From contig JBBELK010001195.1 in assembly GCA_037783545.1 (NCBI GenBank), forward strand, positions 248,001 through 312,000: 64,000 nucleotides of DNA, given 5' to 3'. The stretch is from Henricia sp. BOLD:AAB3569. Lineage: Eukaryota; Echinodermata; Asteroidea; Spinulosida; Echinasteridae. Shown here one piece after another: positions 22,696 to 33,022 of the stretch (the stretch's first letter is position 1; every line of letters starts with the position of its first letter). The notes under the pieces were generated by a model that did no database searches, had not been told where the DNA came from, and saw only the letters and a list, made by a program, of their open reading frames with translations. A program made the translations under genes and the position numbers.

Positions 22696-24950
22696 ATGAT
22701 GGCAACAGACGTCGATGGCATGTTGGCCGAAATTTTGGCAGACAGTGGCTCAGAATCAGAGGAAGGTTCCATTCAAGATGAGTCTTCTGACGACGATCCA
22801 GAAACGGCAGAAGACGGCATTACTGCAGCATTTCGTGAGGTAATAATGGAATTCGGCAATAATTAATACTAATTCTTTGGTGAACATTATCAGCAGCATG
22901 ATCGGTGTTATGTTAATGAATCAATTAGGCTAATGTAATTCACCAGGCCCAGTATTTTTGTAGGCCCACCCCTAACGTCGGCCTATATAGGTCTATGGGG
23001 TTACAAATGCTGAAATTGAGAAATGTACATCATTACATGTAGTTAAAAAATGGCTCAATCAGTCTTGGTGACCAAATCCCTCCCTCCCTCCCCCCCCCCC
23101 CCCCCCCCCCCTGAAAATCTGAAAGTAATTCCCAACATTCCTACAACACAAAAGAAGGGGGCTGTCCCGCTTGCCAAATATCTTGCAAATGCTATAAGCT
23201 GCTTTGAAAGAAATGAGGAAATTTGCATCTTCAAAATTTCGCATAAAATTGAACAGTTATTGGCAACGACCTTAATAGAGGGTGCCATTTTTTTCTTGTT
23301 TCCTTGTTTGCAACTACAAAGATTATACTCTAATGTTATAGTTTGTTTTTGTTGCAGCTTACCGACCAACCTGACCACCTGCCAAAATCGAGCAAGACTG
23401 CGAAGGTAGATTTCCGATCCGGTTGGGAGCAACGAGACCATTTCCAGTGTCCGACTGTGCCCTTCACGGGGAATCCTGGCCCGACCGGCGACTTTGCTAC
23501 GCTCTCAGCAGTGGAGATCTTCAAGCTGTATTTCTGTGACCTTGTGTGGCAGATGGTGGTGAACGAGACTAATCGCTATGCGCAACAAACAATAGACTCT
23601 AACCCTGATAAACAAGTTTCCTGGCACCCGACCAATATTCCAGAAATGATGGCATTTGTGGCACTTATCGTTGCTATGGGCATGAACAAATCATCTCAAT
23701 ATAGAATGTACTGGTCGACATCTGAACTGTTTAGCTTGCCATTCTATCCGTCGATCATGTCACGCAATCGGTTCCTTTCAATTCTGAGATTCTTTCACAT
23801 ATCCAATAACCAAATTGCTCAGACAGCCTCGGCTAAACGTGATAAACTTTCCAAAGTTCGACCCTTGATAGAACTACTCGTCCCGAAGTTTCTTAACCTG
23901 TATAACCCTGCGCAGAATTTGTCTCCAGACGAGAGCATGTTAAAATTCAAGGGACGATTAAGTTTTGTTCAGTACATGCCGAAAAAAACAATCAAACGGG
24001 GTATGAAAGCCTTCTCCCTGAATGAATCAAAAACAGGGTACACATGTAATTGGAAACTATACACGGGAAGTGAGAACACCCAAACTGTTTATGTTGCACA
24101 CATAAGTTCAGACTGCCCGCATCCAAACATACTGACCAAGCCCGCAAAATTAGTCATTGATCTGGTCCAGGGACTTGAGAATAAGGGTCATATACTATAT
24201 TGTGACAATTACTTCAATAGCCCAGCTCTTGTAGCTGAACTGTCTGAACTAGGATTCGGGTGTTGTGGTACTGTTCGGTACATGACCCAGGGGATTCCCC
24301 ATGTTGCCAACCCCAAAAAACACAAAATGAAGAGAGAAGATGTCCCCCTTTTTTTGGTAAAAGGTGGGCAGTTGTGTATCGTTTGGCAAGACAAAAAATC
24401 GGTAACACTTTTAACAAATATCGGGAACTCTGATGTGTCAAAAAAGCAAATTCGTTGCAAGAAGAGCACAAGTGGATTTCGTGACGTTCTGAAGCCAAAT
24501 TGTGTTGACCTGTATAATTTGAATATGGGAGGTACTGATGTTGCAGATCAATGTTTTCAGTACTACAATCATACGCACAGGAGTTTAAAATGGTGGAAAC
24601 GAATTTTTTTCCGTATGCTCGATATTTGTATTGTCAATAGCCGAGTAATTTTTAACGGCATAGAGGGCAACAGACATGTCAGTAACCTAGATTTTCGTGT
24701 AGGTATTGTACAAGGCTTGCTGTTAGGTTGGGAACGTACTAATGCAACAAGTCGGCCGAGATACCACATTCCTATTGATTTGGCAAGACAACAACACTAT
24801 CCTGGCAAAAACCGCAATGGAAAGAAACGCGACTGCATTGTTTGTAGCAACCGCACATTAAACAGGCGAAAACAGACCCGGATGATCTGTAAAGAATGTA
24901 ATAAACCAATGTGCACAGTTCCTTGTTTTGAAAAATATCATACCAAATGA
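22696..24950 (+). CDS. piggyBac transposase, two exons (22696-22839 and 23358-24950)
   Basis: The transposase excises and inserts the element precisely at TTAA. Exon 1 (48 codons) encodes an acidic N-terminus rich in E, D and S (SGSESEEGS, ESSDDDPE). The frame stops shortly after a GAG|GTAATA donor at 22839/22840. Exon 2 follows the acceptor TGTTTTTGTTGCAG at 23344-23357. Both junctions are phase 0, giving about 578 residues, a usual piggyBac length. Exon 2 has the DDE_Tnp_1_7 signature: PFTGNPGP, ETNRYAQQ, LSPDESMLKFKG (first Asp), YCDNYFNSPAL (second) and NMGGTDVADQ (third). A C-terminal cysteine-rich finger follows (CIVCSNRT, then CKECNKPMC and a final Cys/His). No frameshift or stop is seen. 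The start at 22696 rather than 22513 is inferred from the TATA position. The intron is inferred and not proven. Confidence 0.88.
23085..23111 (+). repeat. Poly-C / CT low-complexity tract in the piggyBac intron
   Basis: CCCTCCCTCCC followed by a run of about 20 C. Proline-rich and glycine-rich frames across it are composition artefacts. Confidence 0.8.
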
Positions 24951-24988
24951 TAAGTATGTATATGTACAATCTGCTCGCCTTCAAATCT

Positions 24989-25125
24989 GCCCCCGCCCCC
25001 TCCCCCCGCCCCCCACCCCATTCAATGTTGAAGACTGGTTCGACAAGCCACGGATTCAAACCAACATTGAATGGGGTGGGGGTGGGGGGTGGGGGGCGGG
25101 GAGGGGGAGGGGGAGGGGCGAGAGA
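24989..25125. repeat. C-rich/G-rich inverted repeat after the piggyBac transposase
   Basis: CCCCACCCCATTCAATGTTG (25011-25030) pairs with CAACATTGAATGGGGTGGG (25062-25080). The flanks continue as C-runs on the left and many G-runs of four or more on the right. The transcript could form a long hairpin or G-quadruplexes just after the stop codon at 24948-24950. Confidence 0.7.
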
Positions 25126-25772
25126 AAATACAAGTACATGCAGAAGTAGGGTTGAAGACACATCTTTTTAGACAAGCATTTTTAATTTCTTAGATTTTTA
25201 ACTTTTGAGTGCTTAATTTTCTTTTGTATTGTATACTTTTCAGGTATTTTCATTAGGATTTTCTTTTCTATATTGATGTACGAGTACAGGGCCTTGTATC
25301 ACCAGTTTGTATTACTTTTGTTGTGTAAAAACTAGCTTGAAATTACACTTAATAAATAAAAAGATGCACACTAAATTTCTCTTCTTTTTGTATGATTTGT
25401 GTCATCAGGTGTACACAAAATCATCAGAGCTATTTAGTGCATGTAAACCACAGAGGGCTCACTTCAATGAAATGTCTCCCAAACCAGTGGGTCTCTAGTG
25501 ACACTGGGCTCGTAATTGCTGTGGTAAACAAGGGTACTGTCTTATATGAGTGGGTGGTATTGAAAGGGTTAAGCCATCGATTGTTTTGTAAATATTAACT
25601 TTTTGTTGTGTCTTTGGTCCAATCACATATGAAAAAAGGATGAAAGGTTCAATAGGGTACTTACCAAGCATAAAATGTCAGTTTCATTGCATCCATAAAC
25701 CTTTACCCAATGAGGGAACATGTTGTTGAAGCTATATTGTTGCAGATATTCACAGCCCATCATCATCATTTA

Positions 25773-26018
25773 GGGTCTTTCTATAAATTAGGGGTCCAAA
25801 AGTGTGACATTTGGTGTCATCCGTTACACCTGATATGTGTTATTTTTTCGTAAATAAATCATTAAAATGGCTTTTAAACTATTTTGTATGAATTGTACTT
25901 TATGTACTCACTCTTTGAGATGGAAAGTATTTAAAGAATATGTCCTGAATTTACAAAAACAAGATGTAAAATGTAACGGGGGACACCAACATTGGACCCC
26001 TAATTTATAGAAAGACCC
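25773..26018. mobile_element. 246-bp MITE with TTTA duplication
   Basis: GGGTCTTTCTATAAATTAGG at the left end is exactly inverted at the right end (26018). TTTA flanks both sides (25769-25772 and 26019-26022). The other arm of the host foldback element (near 21690-21700) shows the empty site. Inverted repeats are about 27 bp. A 3-bp TTA reading would suggest Harbinger, but the symmetric TIR fits a 4-bp TTTA duplication better. Confidence 0.8.
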
Positions 26019-27593
26019 TTTACCTATACACTTTATATGGTATACTGTACAATATTATATCGAACATGTGCTCTAAAGAAAAAGGATACACATAATTAAA
26101 AATCATTATTTGTTTTAAAAATGGAGTGTTTCAATTGTTCGTGACGTTTCGGTGACAAACAAATTAATAATTTCCTATCCATGGGTTTGGGAAAAAAATT
26201 GTTGTTTTTGGCTAATTTATGTTAACCTTTTAGCAGCCATTTTAAAATTTCAAGGTTATGGCAACCACTTTTACTTTTAAAAGTTGCTTAGTTGAATTTG
26301 CCATGTCAGAAAACATATTATTAGACACTAAAATCATTAGAATCGGATAATGTTAACTGTGTTGGTGAATTTGACCACCAGTCAAAAGTGCGTTGACCTT
26401 TCGACATTTTTGACCACAGCGCCCTCATTTAAGGTCAGAGGTATAACAAACTATACATTTTTGGAATCCTCATGACTAGACGAGTAATTTGATATGCATA
26501 TCGAAACGATTTGAATATATTTGAATTTTGACCCCTGTTTGACCTTTGTTGACCCCTCCCGGAAATGCCTGACAATTTCAAGGGGGCAGCCCAGGTAAAA
26601 ATTGTTCGGTATTCATCAGGGAACACAAAAACACTTTCAAACCTTTGTTCCCAGAATTTGGTCACGGGACCTACAGGCTGGTCTCCTACTAATAAGTGTC
26701 GGTGTACCACAAGGATCAATTCTGGGCCCATTATTGTTTCTTATATATACATATGACCTGCCTCTTTATGTATCCGATAAGTTATATATGTATGCCGATG
26801 ACTCTACACTAACTTGCAGTTCCGAAAGCATTGTCGAAATTGAAACTAGCCTTAACAAATCATTAGACATGATTCATATGTGGTCTGTTAAAAATAAAAT
26901 CAAAATTAATGCCAGTAAAACTAAATGTATGTTAATATTGGCTCCAAAAAAAGATAAGCGCGCATGAGCTCAGAGTACACATTAATAATGATCAAGTGCA
27001 TAACGTTAAATCGTTTAAATGCTTGGGTGTTATTATTGAGGAAACCTTAAGTTGGAACCAACATGTCGAATATGTCAAGAAGACAGTTTTCTCGAAATTA
27101 GCTATGTTAAAAAGAATTCGCGACTGTGTAACTCAAAAGCACATGAACACCCTTATGTTAAGTTTAGTCATGCCTAGTCTAGATTATTGTGGCACAGTAT
27201 GGGGTGACCGTTACGCATCTCATAACACTGTCTTTAATAAATGCCTCAAACGTGCAGCCAGAATAATACTGAAATGCGATTTCCTAACGCCATCAGCTGA
27301 CATGTTTAAAAAGCTCGACTGGCTTGCCTATCCAGAGAGAGTTAAATACAAGAAAGCTATATTTGTCTCTAAAAGTATCAATTCCTTGGCCCCGCAGTAT
27401 ATGGCAAGTCTAATTTACACCTTACGTACAAACTCGAGAAACTCGTCAATCTGCCGAAAAGACACTGAAAATTCCCTTTGCACGAAAGGGGTCTTACGCC
27501 TCGAGTTTTGCTGTAACTGGCGCCGCAATTTGGAACAGCCTTATACTAGCACACCTTAGAACTGTACGTGTCGTCTTCTTTGAGCTCATTCAA

Positions 27594-28205
27594 ACAGTGC
27601 TCTTTCCAAGGAATTTTGTATTGTGAGTTTGATTCATTAAAATATTATTAAAGTACACATTATAGTTTGTTTTCTTCTTAGACAACACAATATAGTTTGT
27701 CTTGTCAATATTAATGGATAGTTAATTACATATCGTCGGTGTCACCACGAAGTGACACCCTAAGGCACATTTCGTAAAACATAATTTGTAGAAAAACCGT
27801 TTGGAAAGTTCTGCATCAAGTTACTCTCAAAAAACATTTGTTTCTATGTGAAATAATGTCTCCCCATCAATTTATAGCATCAAATTATCCAAATGCGCAT
27901 TTTTTCTTTTTGAACAATTCGTTAATTATCATATAATTAAAGATTTTAGATGGGTTTCAGTTCGTAAAAACACAAACAGCGATGTACTCCGAGGAGTGCG
28001 CATTTTCGGTATTAGAGTGTCACTTCGTGGAAACACGCACAACGACTCACTACACGGAGTGCGCACTTTGGGCATGCAGTAGGGTGTTAGTTCGTGGAAA
28101 CAAACCCAAACACGTAGGGGGGCCTACTACGCTGAGTGTGCCCTTTCAGTACCACTGGCTACGGGGCCATCCATGAAAATACGTACGGGGGTGGGGTCTA
28201 AAAAT
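27594..28205 (-). mobile_element. LINE-2 upstream part and adjoining repeat
   Basis: 27594-27850 repeats 9964-10210: the LINE-2 INIDKTNYMVFSKKK region and the GGTGTCAC...GTGACACC hairpin. 27860-28205 is the second copy of the repeat at 19879-20208. It starts immediately after the truncated LINE-1 copy B. No functional frame. Confidence 0.55.
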
Positions 28206-29197
28206 ATCCAAGAGAAGAGTAAAAGGGGATTCCCGGTGTCTCTGGCTGTCGGCTGCCAATGGCGCCACCCACCTATGTATCTCGATGTTTAGGTGGAAGA
28301 TACTTGTAAGCTTCTGTAAACTCATAATAATGTACAGCGCATGTGAATATATGGTTTTTCATATAGGCATCGCAAAATCATAACTGAAACTCGATGTTAA
28401 TTGCATCGAGAGTGTTTTTCTTTTAATTCCACACACAGCCCTGAAGTTCGAAATATCATTCCTAATCTTTAAGATAAATTCACCACATTTAAAGCCATTT
28501 CAATATACAAGACGGTAAAAGCATGATTTCATTTAAGTTAAAAGTTTAAAAGGCAAATACGATTATTATTTTTGGACGTCAAAGTAAATGTACCATTATC
28601 TATAATTCTTATAACAGTAAAATAGTAGGCTCGCTGATCTTGTAAAATTACATTTTCCAGAAAGTGTGAAAATGGGAAAAAGGTTTTAACGAAATACGTC
28701 TTATCAGATATTATTTACATGGTTAACACCTTACTAGGGATTTCACAGTTAATAACACTGTTACATTAATAATTTCGTGAACCTAGAACCTACTGGGATA
28801 GGCACCCGAAGTTGATTGTGCGCAATGAGGCAAACAAACTTATTTTATTAGGTGATCGGAACTCATTCCGATCACCTATTGATATTGTACGATTTCTTTG
28901 TCTTTTTTTGGCTTTTTCGCTTTGCGGCGAAAAAGCCTTTGTTTTCGTTTTGATTTTTTTTTTTCCGTTTTCTTCTGATTTTTTTCCCATAGACAAAGCG
29001 CATAGGCGTTGTCGGCGCTTTTTCAGGTTGTTCCCAAACATTGATCTTAACCAAACTTAGCCACATCAAAGACATAGTATAAGAGGTGTGCACCCAAGAA
29101 TGGCTTTATTTTGACGTCACCAGTTACGCATTAGAATAGTGAAAAAAATGCTTAAAAAGCCGAAAATTACCCAAATATGCACTTATTAAAATGCTTC
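28206..29197. other. Gene-free AT-rich stretch with twin hairpins
   Basis: No recognisable coding sequence. Two adjacent perfect hairpins occur. AGGTGATCGGAA / TTCCGATCACCT (28850-28861 and 28866-28877) has a CTCA loop. GGCTTTTTCGC / GCGAAAAAGCC (28910-28920 and 28927-28937) has a 6-base loop. T-rich runs follow to about 28990. Their function is unknown. Confidence 0.5.
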
Positions 29198-29905
29198 CCT
29201 TGCCAAAACCACATGATCCAGGGTATTTATGTTTGTCAGACGTATAGATCAGATCATGGGCTACAACGTTCTTAGTGTAGGCATTATTATCTGACCCTTC
29301 CTTCCTGGGTCAATCGAAGGTCAAAGTTCAGCCAATTCAAAAATCACCTTTCTTGTATTTTGTTTTACTTATGAAGCAATATTAGCTATTAAAGTACGCT
29401 TGATGTTCATAAAACAAGGTACAGGCATGGCCCCATCACAAACTCCCACCACCATGTAGAACGTCACCTTGACGTCAATTATTACGTAATTATAATAATT
29501 TAAAAATGGCAAAAAATTGATTTTCGTCAAAGTTCAGCCAATTCAAAAATCACCTTTCTTGTATTTTGTTGTACATGTACTTACATGTATGAAGCAATAT
29601 TAGCTATTAAAGTACGCTTGATCTTCATAAAACTGGATACAGGCATGGGCCCCATTACAATCTTCCACCACCATGTATAACATCACCATACATCAATGAT
29701 TACGTAATTATAATAATTTAAAAATGCTACAAAAGTGGATTTTTATCATTAAAATGAACCAAAATATGCAAAATGACCAAAACCACGTGACCCAGGGTCG
29801 TCATATTTGGCAGACATATAGATCTGATCATGGCCTACAATTTTGTTGATGTAGGCATTTTTATCTGACCCTTCCCTCCTAGGTCAATTGAAGGCCAAAG
29901 TCAGC
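29198..29905. repeat. Diverged tandem duplication of a dispersed repeat
   Basis: 29325-29517 (AAGTTCAGCCAATTCAAAAATCACC through TTATTACGTAATTATAATAATTT) recurs at 29527-29735. The segment with CCACATGATCCAGGG and CAGACGTATAGATCAGATCATGG (29205-29320) recurs at 29785-29900. No open reading frame of note. Unclassified repeat family. Confidence 0.65.
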
Positions 29906-29939
29906 CAAGTCAACATTTGCGTGTATATACAGGGTGGAT

Positions 29940-31653
29940 TAAAAAAACCGAAACCTAGATATTATTGTTAATTGTAACTAAAGTAGGGCGCGTATGAATA
30001 AGCGGGAGATATCATCTGTTAGGGGTGAATCTCCTCTTTAAAATGACACCATGATCATGTCATGGTGTTTTTGGTTGACTGCGCCGTGACCAGTGTTATG
30101 CCAGGGGCCTAGTTTTAGATTTGACCCTATGCAAGCAAACTTCGCAGAAATCAATTTTTACCGTAGCTGTCTATTCCGTGTGCCCTGTGTGACACGGCGC
30201 CGGACAAGACGGTGACACGCCATCTTTTTGCGTGGAAACAGTTTTGTAACTGTGTCTACCACGGACGTGTAATTCAACAGAAGATGGTTTAACGAAAGGA
30301 CAGTGAGTAGGATACAATCTTTCATGTTATTTCAGTCTTATTTAAGAGAGTCCACTCTCTACAAGAAAGTAATTGTATGTTATTGAGGGAATGTCGTAGT
30401 TTTGCCGTGAAGCATTCATTCCAATGTTTGTTTTCTTTCTTTTAGGTTTAGTAAGGTGCAAAGCTTAATATAGGCCTGGAATCATTAAGTCATTCTCAGG
30501 ATTTTATTGAACCATCTTCAACAAATCTAATTACGAAATTGTTCCTTCTTGGCCAAACTCTTTTCAATCTTAACAAATTATGTGCTCTGATTTCTGCCTT
30601 TGATGACTAATATAGGTATATCAGTTTTTCGAGTAAACATCGGATTTACATCCCAAATGTGAACAAAACAAACTAACAATGAACAGTTCAAATTTCGCTA
30701 AGGGAAATAAAACTTGCCTTTAAACTTAGTTTTCAGGATAAACGTTTTAAATATTTAATTTATAACTGCATGTGACATTACGACAAATAGTACTAATTTT
30801 ACATAAACTTAATTGATGTTTTTTGAAATATGGTAATGAGAAGGCGCGCTTATGCGCGTACGGCCTCCGTTTCTTATCTATATTTTAATGGATATCTGTT
30901 TGTGCAGTACTAGGTCAACTTGGTCGTTGTACCAACTCGACCGTTTCACTACAGTCAGATTTTGTTTACTCGGCAATGTTGGCAGGTATGAATTACTGAT
31001 GCTTGATGTGTCATTTTAAGTAAAAACAAAAATGCGAAAGAAATTCTATACATTTTGTCATTGATTTCAGACTTTGGAGGAGACATGCGAATCGTACTTA
31101 GTAGTACCGGTATATAGCGCTATCGTTCGGGCACCTAAAATGACGCACTTGTATAATGACGCACTCACCTTTCACTTTAAATTGCGTGGCGCGCGCGTAC
31201 GGGACTGATGTGCACTCACTGCGACCTTGAAGGTTCCGGTTTAAATGAACATCCACTCGCATAAAAATGAAGAAAGTCAATGATTTGCAGGCGAGATATG
31301 ATAAAATTGATAATTGTGTTGTTTTAGTAGCCAATTTGCGAGATACAAATAATGGGAGGCAATTTTTTCTCATAAAACTGTATTGTATCGGCCATGAGAA
31401 ACCTTAGAAGGCGGCCCTCTACCGGCCAGTATTCAACCAAGCGTTATTATATGACAATGTAGTCCGTTTTGGCCTTTTCTGCAGGGTCCCAAGTGGCACT
31501 TGTTTTTTGTATGTAAAGCGGTGCAAAAAGCATCTCCTGATTGTAAAGTTATGCAAATTCTTCGATTCTGGTTTGTGATAATTGATTAATTTGGTGGGTG
31601 AGTGCAATTGGGTGCAAATGGTGTGGTGGGGGTGTCTAAAACTTTATGGCCCC
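29940..31653. other. Gene-free region starting with a possible mariner TIR
   Basis: CAGGGTGGATTAAAAAAACC at 29940, preceded by TATA, resembles a Tc1/mariner terminus, but I find no matching inverted end downstream. An ACACCATGA...TCATGGTGT inverted repeat lies near 30046-30070. The rest is AT-rich with short frames only. Confidence 0.3.
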
Positions 31654-32650
31654 TTAGCGACCACACGGATAGGCTGGTTACCGGAATATCTTGACCTGAA
31701 AACCAGACTTACACGCGAGGCTGAATCACAGCCTTGTTCTTTCTGTACACGACGTGTTTTATGGGCGGGGACTCTTTATGCTAATTTTTCAAAGAGAGCA
31801 CCGAGACGTAAAAGCTCATTGGTTACCGGTTGTTTTGACAGAACAACAGGGTGCTGTTTGAAAAATAGCAGACTTTCCATACGTATAACCAGTTGGTAAG
31901 TTCACAAACACGTCATACCTTTACAGAAAAATGTGAGGGCTATCTTCTGGTCTTTGTGAAAGTCATCGATTTGCAATTTGTCGGCTGCATAATTCAAACT
32001 ACCATCGAATTCCTCAGTTGTAACACTACGAGATGTTGTTGTTGTTGTTGTTGTTAATTTTATGGCATCTTCGGCAACTAAGGCCCTTTATGCCATCAAC
32101 TATACGGTTTTAGCTTTTAACTATATTTTATTATCAACTTGAGATGACGAAGAAGGAGTTGCAGTTTTAGAAGTGGGAGGAAAACCCCCAGAGAAATCTC
32201 CAGGGGAAAACCCACGCGGTCAAGTAGGGACTGCAAACCCAATCCACTACGAGATGATGTCGCCATATTGCATTAGATAGAGACAAGGAGAGATGTACTC
32301 ATACATACTGTACACTACACATATAGAAACGTTTGTGCTTGCAAACCGGTCACACGCACTATTTGAACCAAAATAGTTAGCTCTGATTGTATGTTACAAT
32401 GTATGTAAGATATGAATATTTATAACCACTCGGGTTGTGCATAAGTATTGCGTCGGATAACCAATGAGCTTTCACGTCTCGGTGCTCTCTTTGAAAATTT
32501 AGCATAAAGAGTCCCCGCCCATAAAACACGTCGTGTACAGAGAGAACAATGCTGTGATTTAGCCTCGCGCGTGTAAGTCTGGTTTTCAGACCAAGATATT
32601 ACGGTAACCAACTTTTTCGCTGGCTACAGATCACCGCGTGAGGTCGCTAA
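31654..32650. mobile_element. TIR element of about 1 kb containing a SINE
   Basis: TTAGCGACCACAC (31654) and its inverse, ending at 32650, open an inverted repeat of about 180 bp. It includes GGTTACC...ATCTTG, ACACGACGTGTTTTATGGGC and AAAGAGAGCACCGAGACGT in both arms. The left arm has a short gap relative to the right. No transposase is present. The SINE at 32036-32244 lies inside it. Confidence 0.7.
32036..32244 (-). mobile_element. 5'-truncated SINE with 12-bp target duplication
   Basis: Minus-strand copy of the SINE at 38937-39222, lacking the tRNA-like head, with a (TTG)n run at its left end representing the (CAA)n tail. CACTACGAGATG flanks it exactly on both sides (32024-32035 and 32245-32256), clear evidence of LINE-type retroposition. 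Confidence 0.88.
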
Positions 32651-32753
32651 TGATGCCACCGCGCTGGGATTTTGCTCCAGTAGTCATACGGATGCCTATA
32701 TTTTGCCAGCGACCACCGTAAGACAAGCTCACGCCACAGACTTCGACAAGGCT

Positions 32754-33022
32754 AATCTAAACACTGATAAAGTTTCCATAGTAACCATGGATGTTTCATG
32801 GTCATGCGACACGAAGCAAACAATACTAATAGACACAGTTCCTGGAATCCTGTATTTTGGGCTTTCCCCGGGTATTCCCAAATGTAAATAAACTCCAGGG
32901 GAGGTTTACATTACAGCAAACATTCTGGTTTAAATATGTGTTGCTTTGGGTCCACTTAAAAAGAACTGGAACATTGAAATACTTTGAGTTTTGTAATTAT
33001 TGAAACAAAATCGGGGTCCCTG
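32754..33022. repeat. Dispersed repeat, also at 35172-35553
   Basis: The block from TCTAAACACTGATAAAGTTT to AAAATCGGGGTCCCT recurs in the same orientation at 35172-35553. That copy is longer by about 110 bases, around TTTTCCCAAACTATACTTCC. The 62-codon frame here is not conserved in the other copy. Unclassified. Confidence 0.7.

Larger units (their letters stand above)
22387..25568 (+). mobile_element. Complete piggyBac transposon
   Basis: The element begins CCCTTTCATTCCC, ends GGTATTGAAAGGG, and is flanked by TTAA on both sides (22383-22386 and 25569-25572), the diagnostic piggyBac target. Inverted ends share CCCTTTCA and then become imperfect. It lies exactly at a TTAA in the right arm of the foldback element; the left arm still shows the uninterrupted TTAA near 21892. 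It holds one two-exon transposase gene with a TATA box. Ends, target and catalytic residues are all intact, so recent activity is plausible. Confidence 0.93.
21023..26691. mobile_element. Foldback element with about 870-bp inverted arms inside LINE-1 copy B
   Basis: The ends are TAGTAGGAGACCAGCCTG (21023) and its inverse (26691). ATA on each side (21020-21022 and 26692-26694) gives a 3-bp target duplication that restores the LINE sequence exactly. The left arm runs to about 21895. The right arm runs from 26691 back to the piggyBac at 25568 and a few bases beyond it, and carries a 246-bp MITE. Without these passengers the element is about 2.2 kb, with a non-coding loop of about 480 bp (21896-22382). 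No transposase of its own is seen, so it is non-autonomous. Superfamily unknown. Confidence 0.85.
20500..27560 (+). mobile_element. LINE-1 copy B, split by a 5.7-kb insertion
   Basis: Two LINE-1 blocks, 20500-21022 and 26692-27560, join seamlessly when compared with copy A (GCCTATAAGTGTCGG near 4695). The first block has the RT fingers and palm start (GRMTGTVFLDFSKAFDCVDH near 20830). The second has VGVPQGSILGPLLFLIY near 26700, YADD at 26791-26802 and the post-RT part (CLGVIIEETLSWNQHVEYVK near 27020). Frameshifts and stops occur (near 20775 and 26966). The 3' end is lost near 27560-27594, where LINE-2-type sequence starts. Similarity to CR1/L2 LINEs is by motif only. Confidence 0.85.

Noticed and set aside
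23055..23441. Minus-strand 128-codon frame over the piggyBac intron
   Set aside because: Glycine run derives from the poly-C tract and the frame is antisense to the transposase exon.
24772..25171. Proline- and glycine-rich frames around 25000
   Set aside because: Produced by the C-runs and G-runs of an inverted repeat; no conserved sequence.
29940..30300. Complete mariner element starting CAGGGTGGATT
   Set aside because: No matching inverted terminus or transposase frame was found downstream; kept only as a possible single end.
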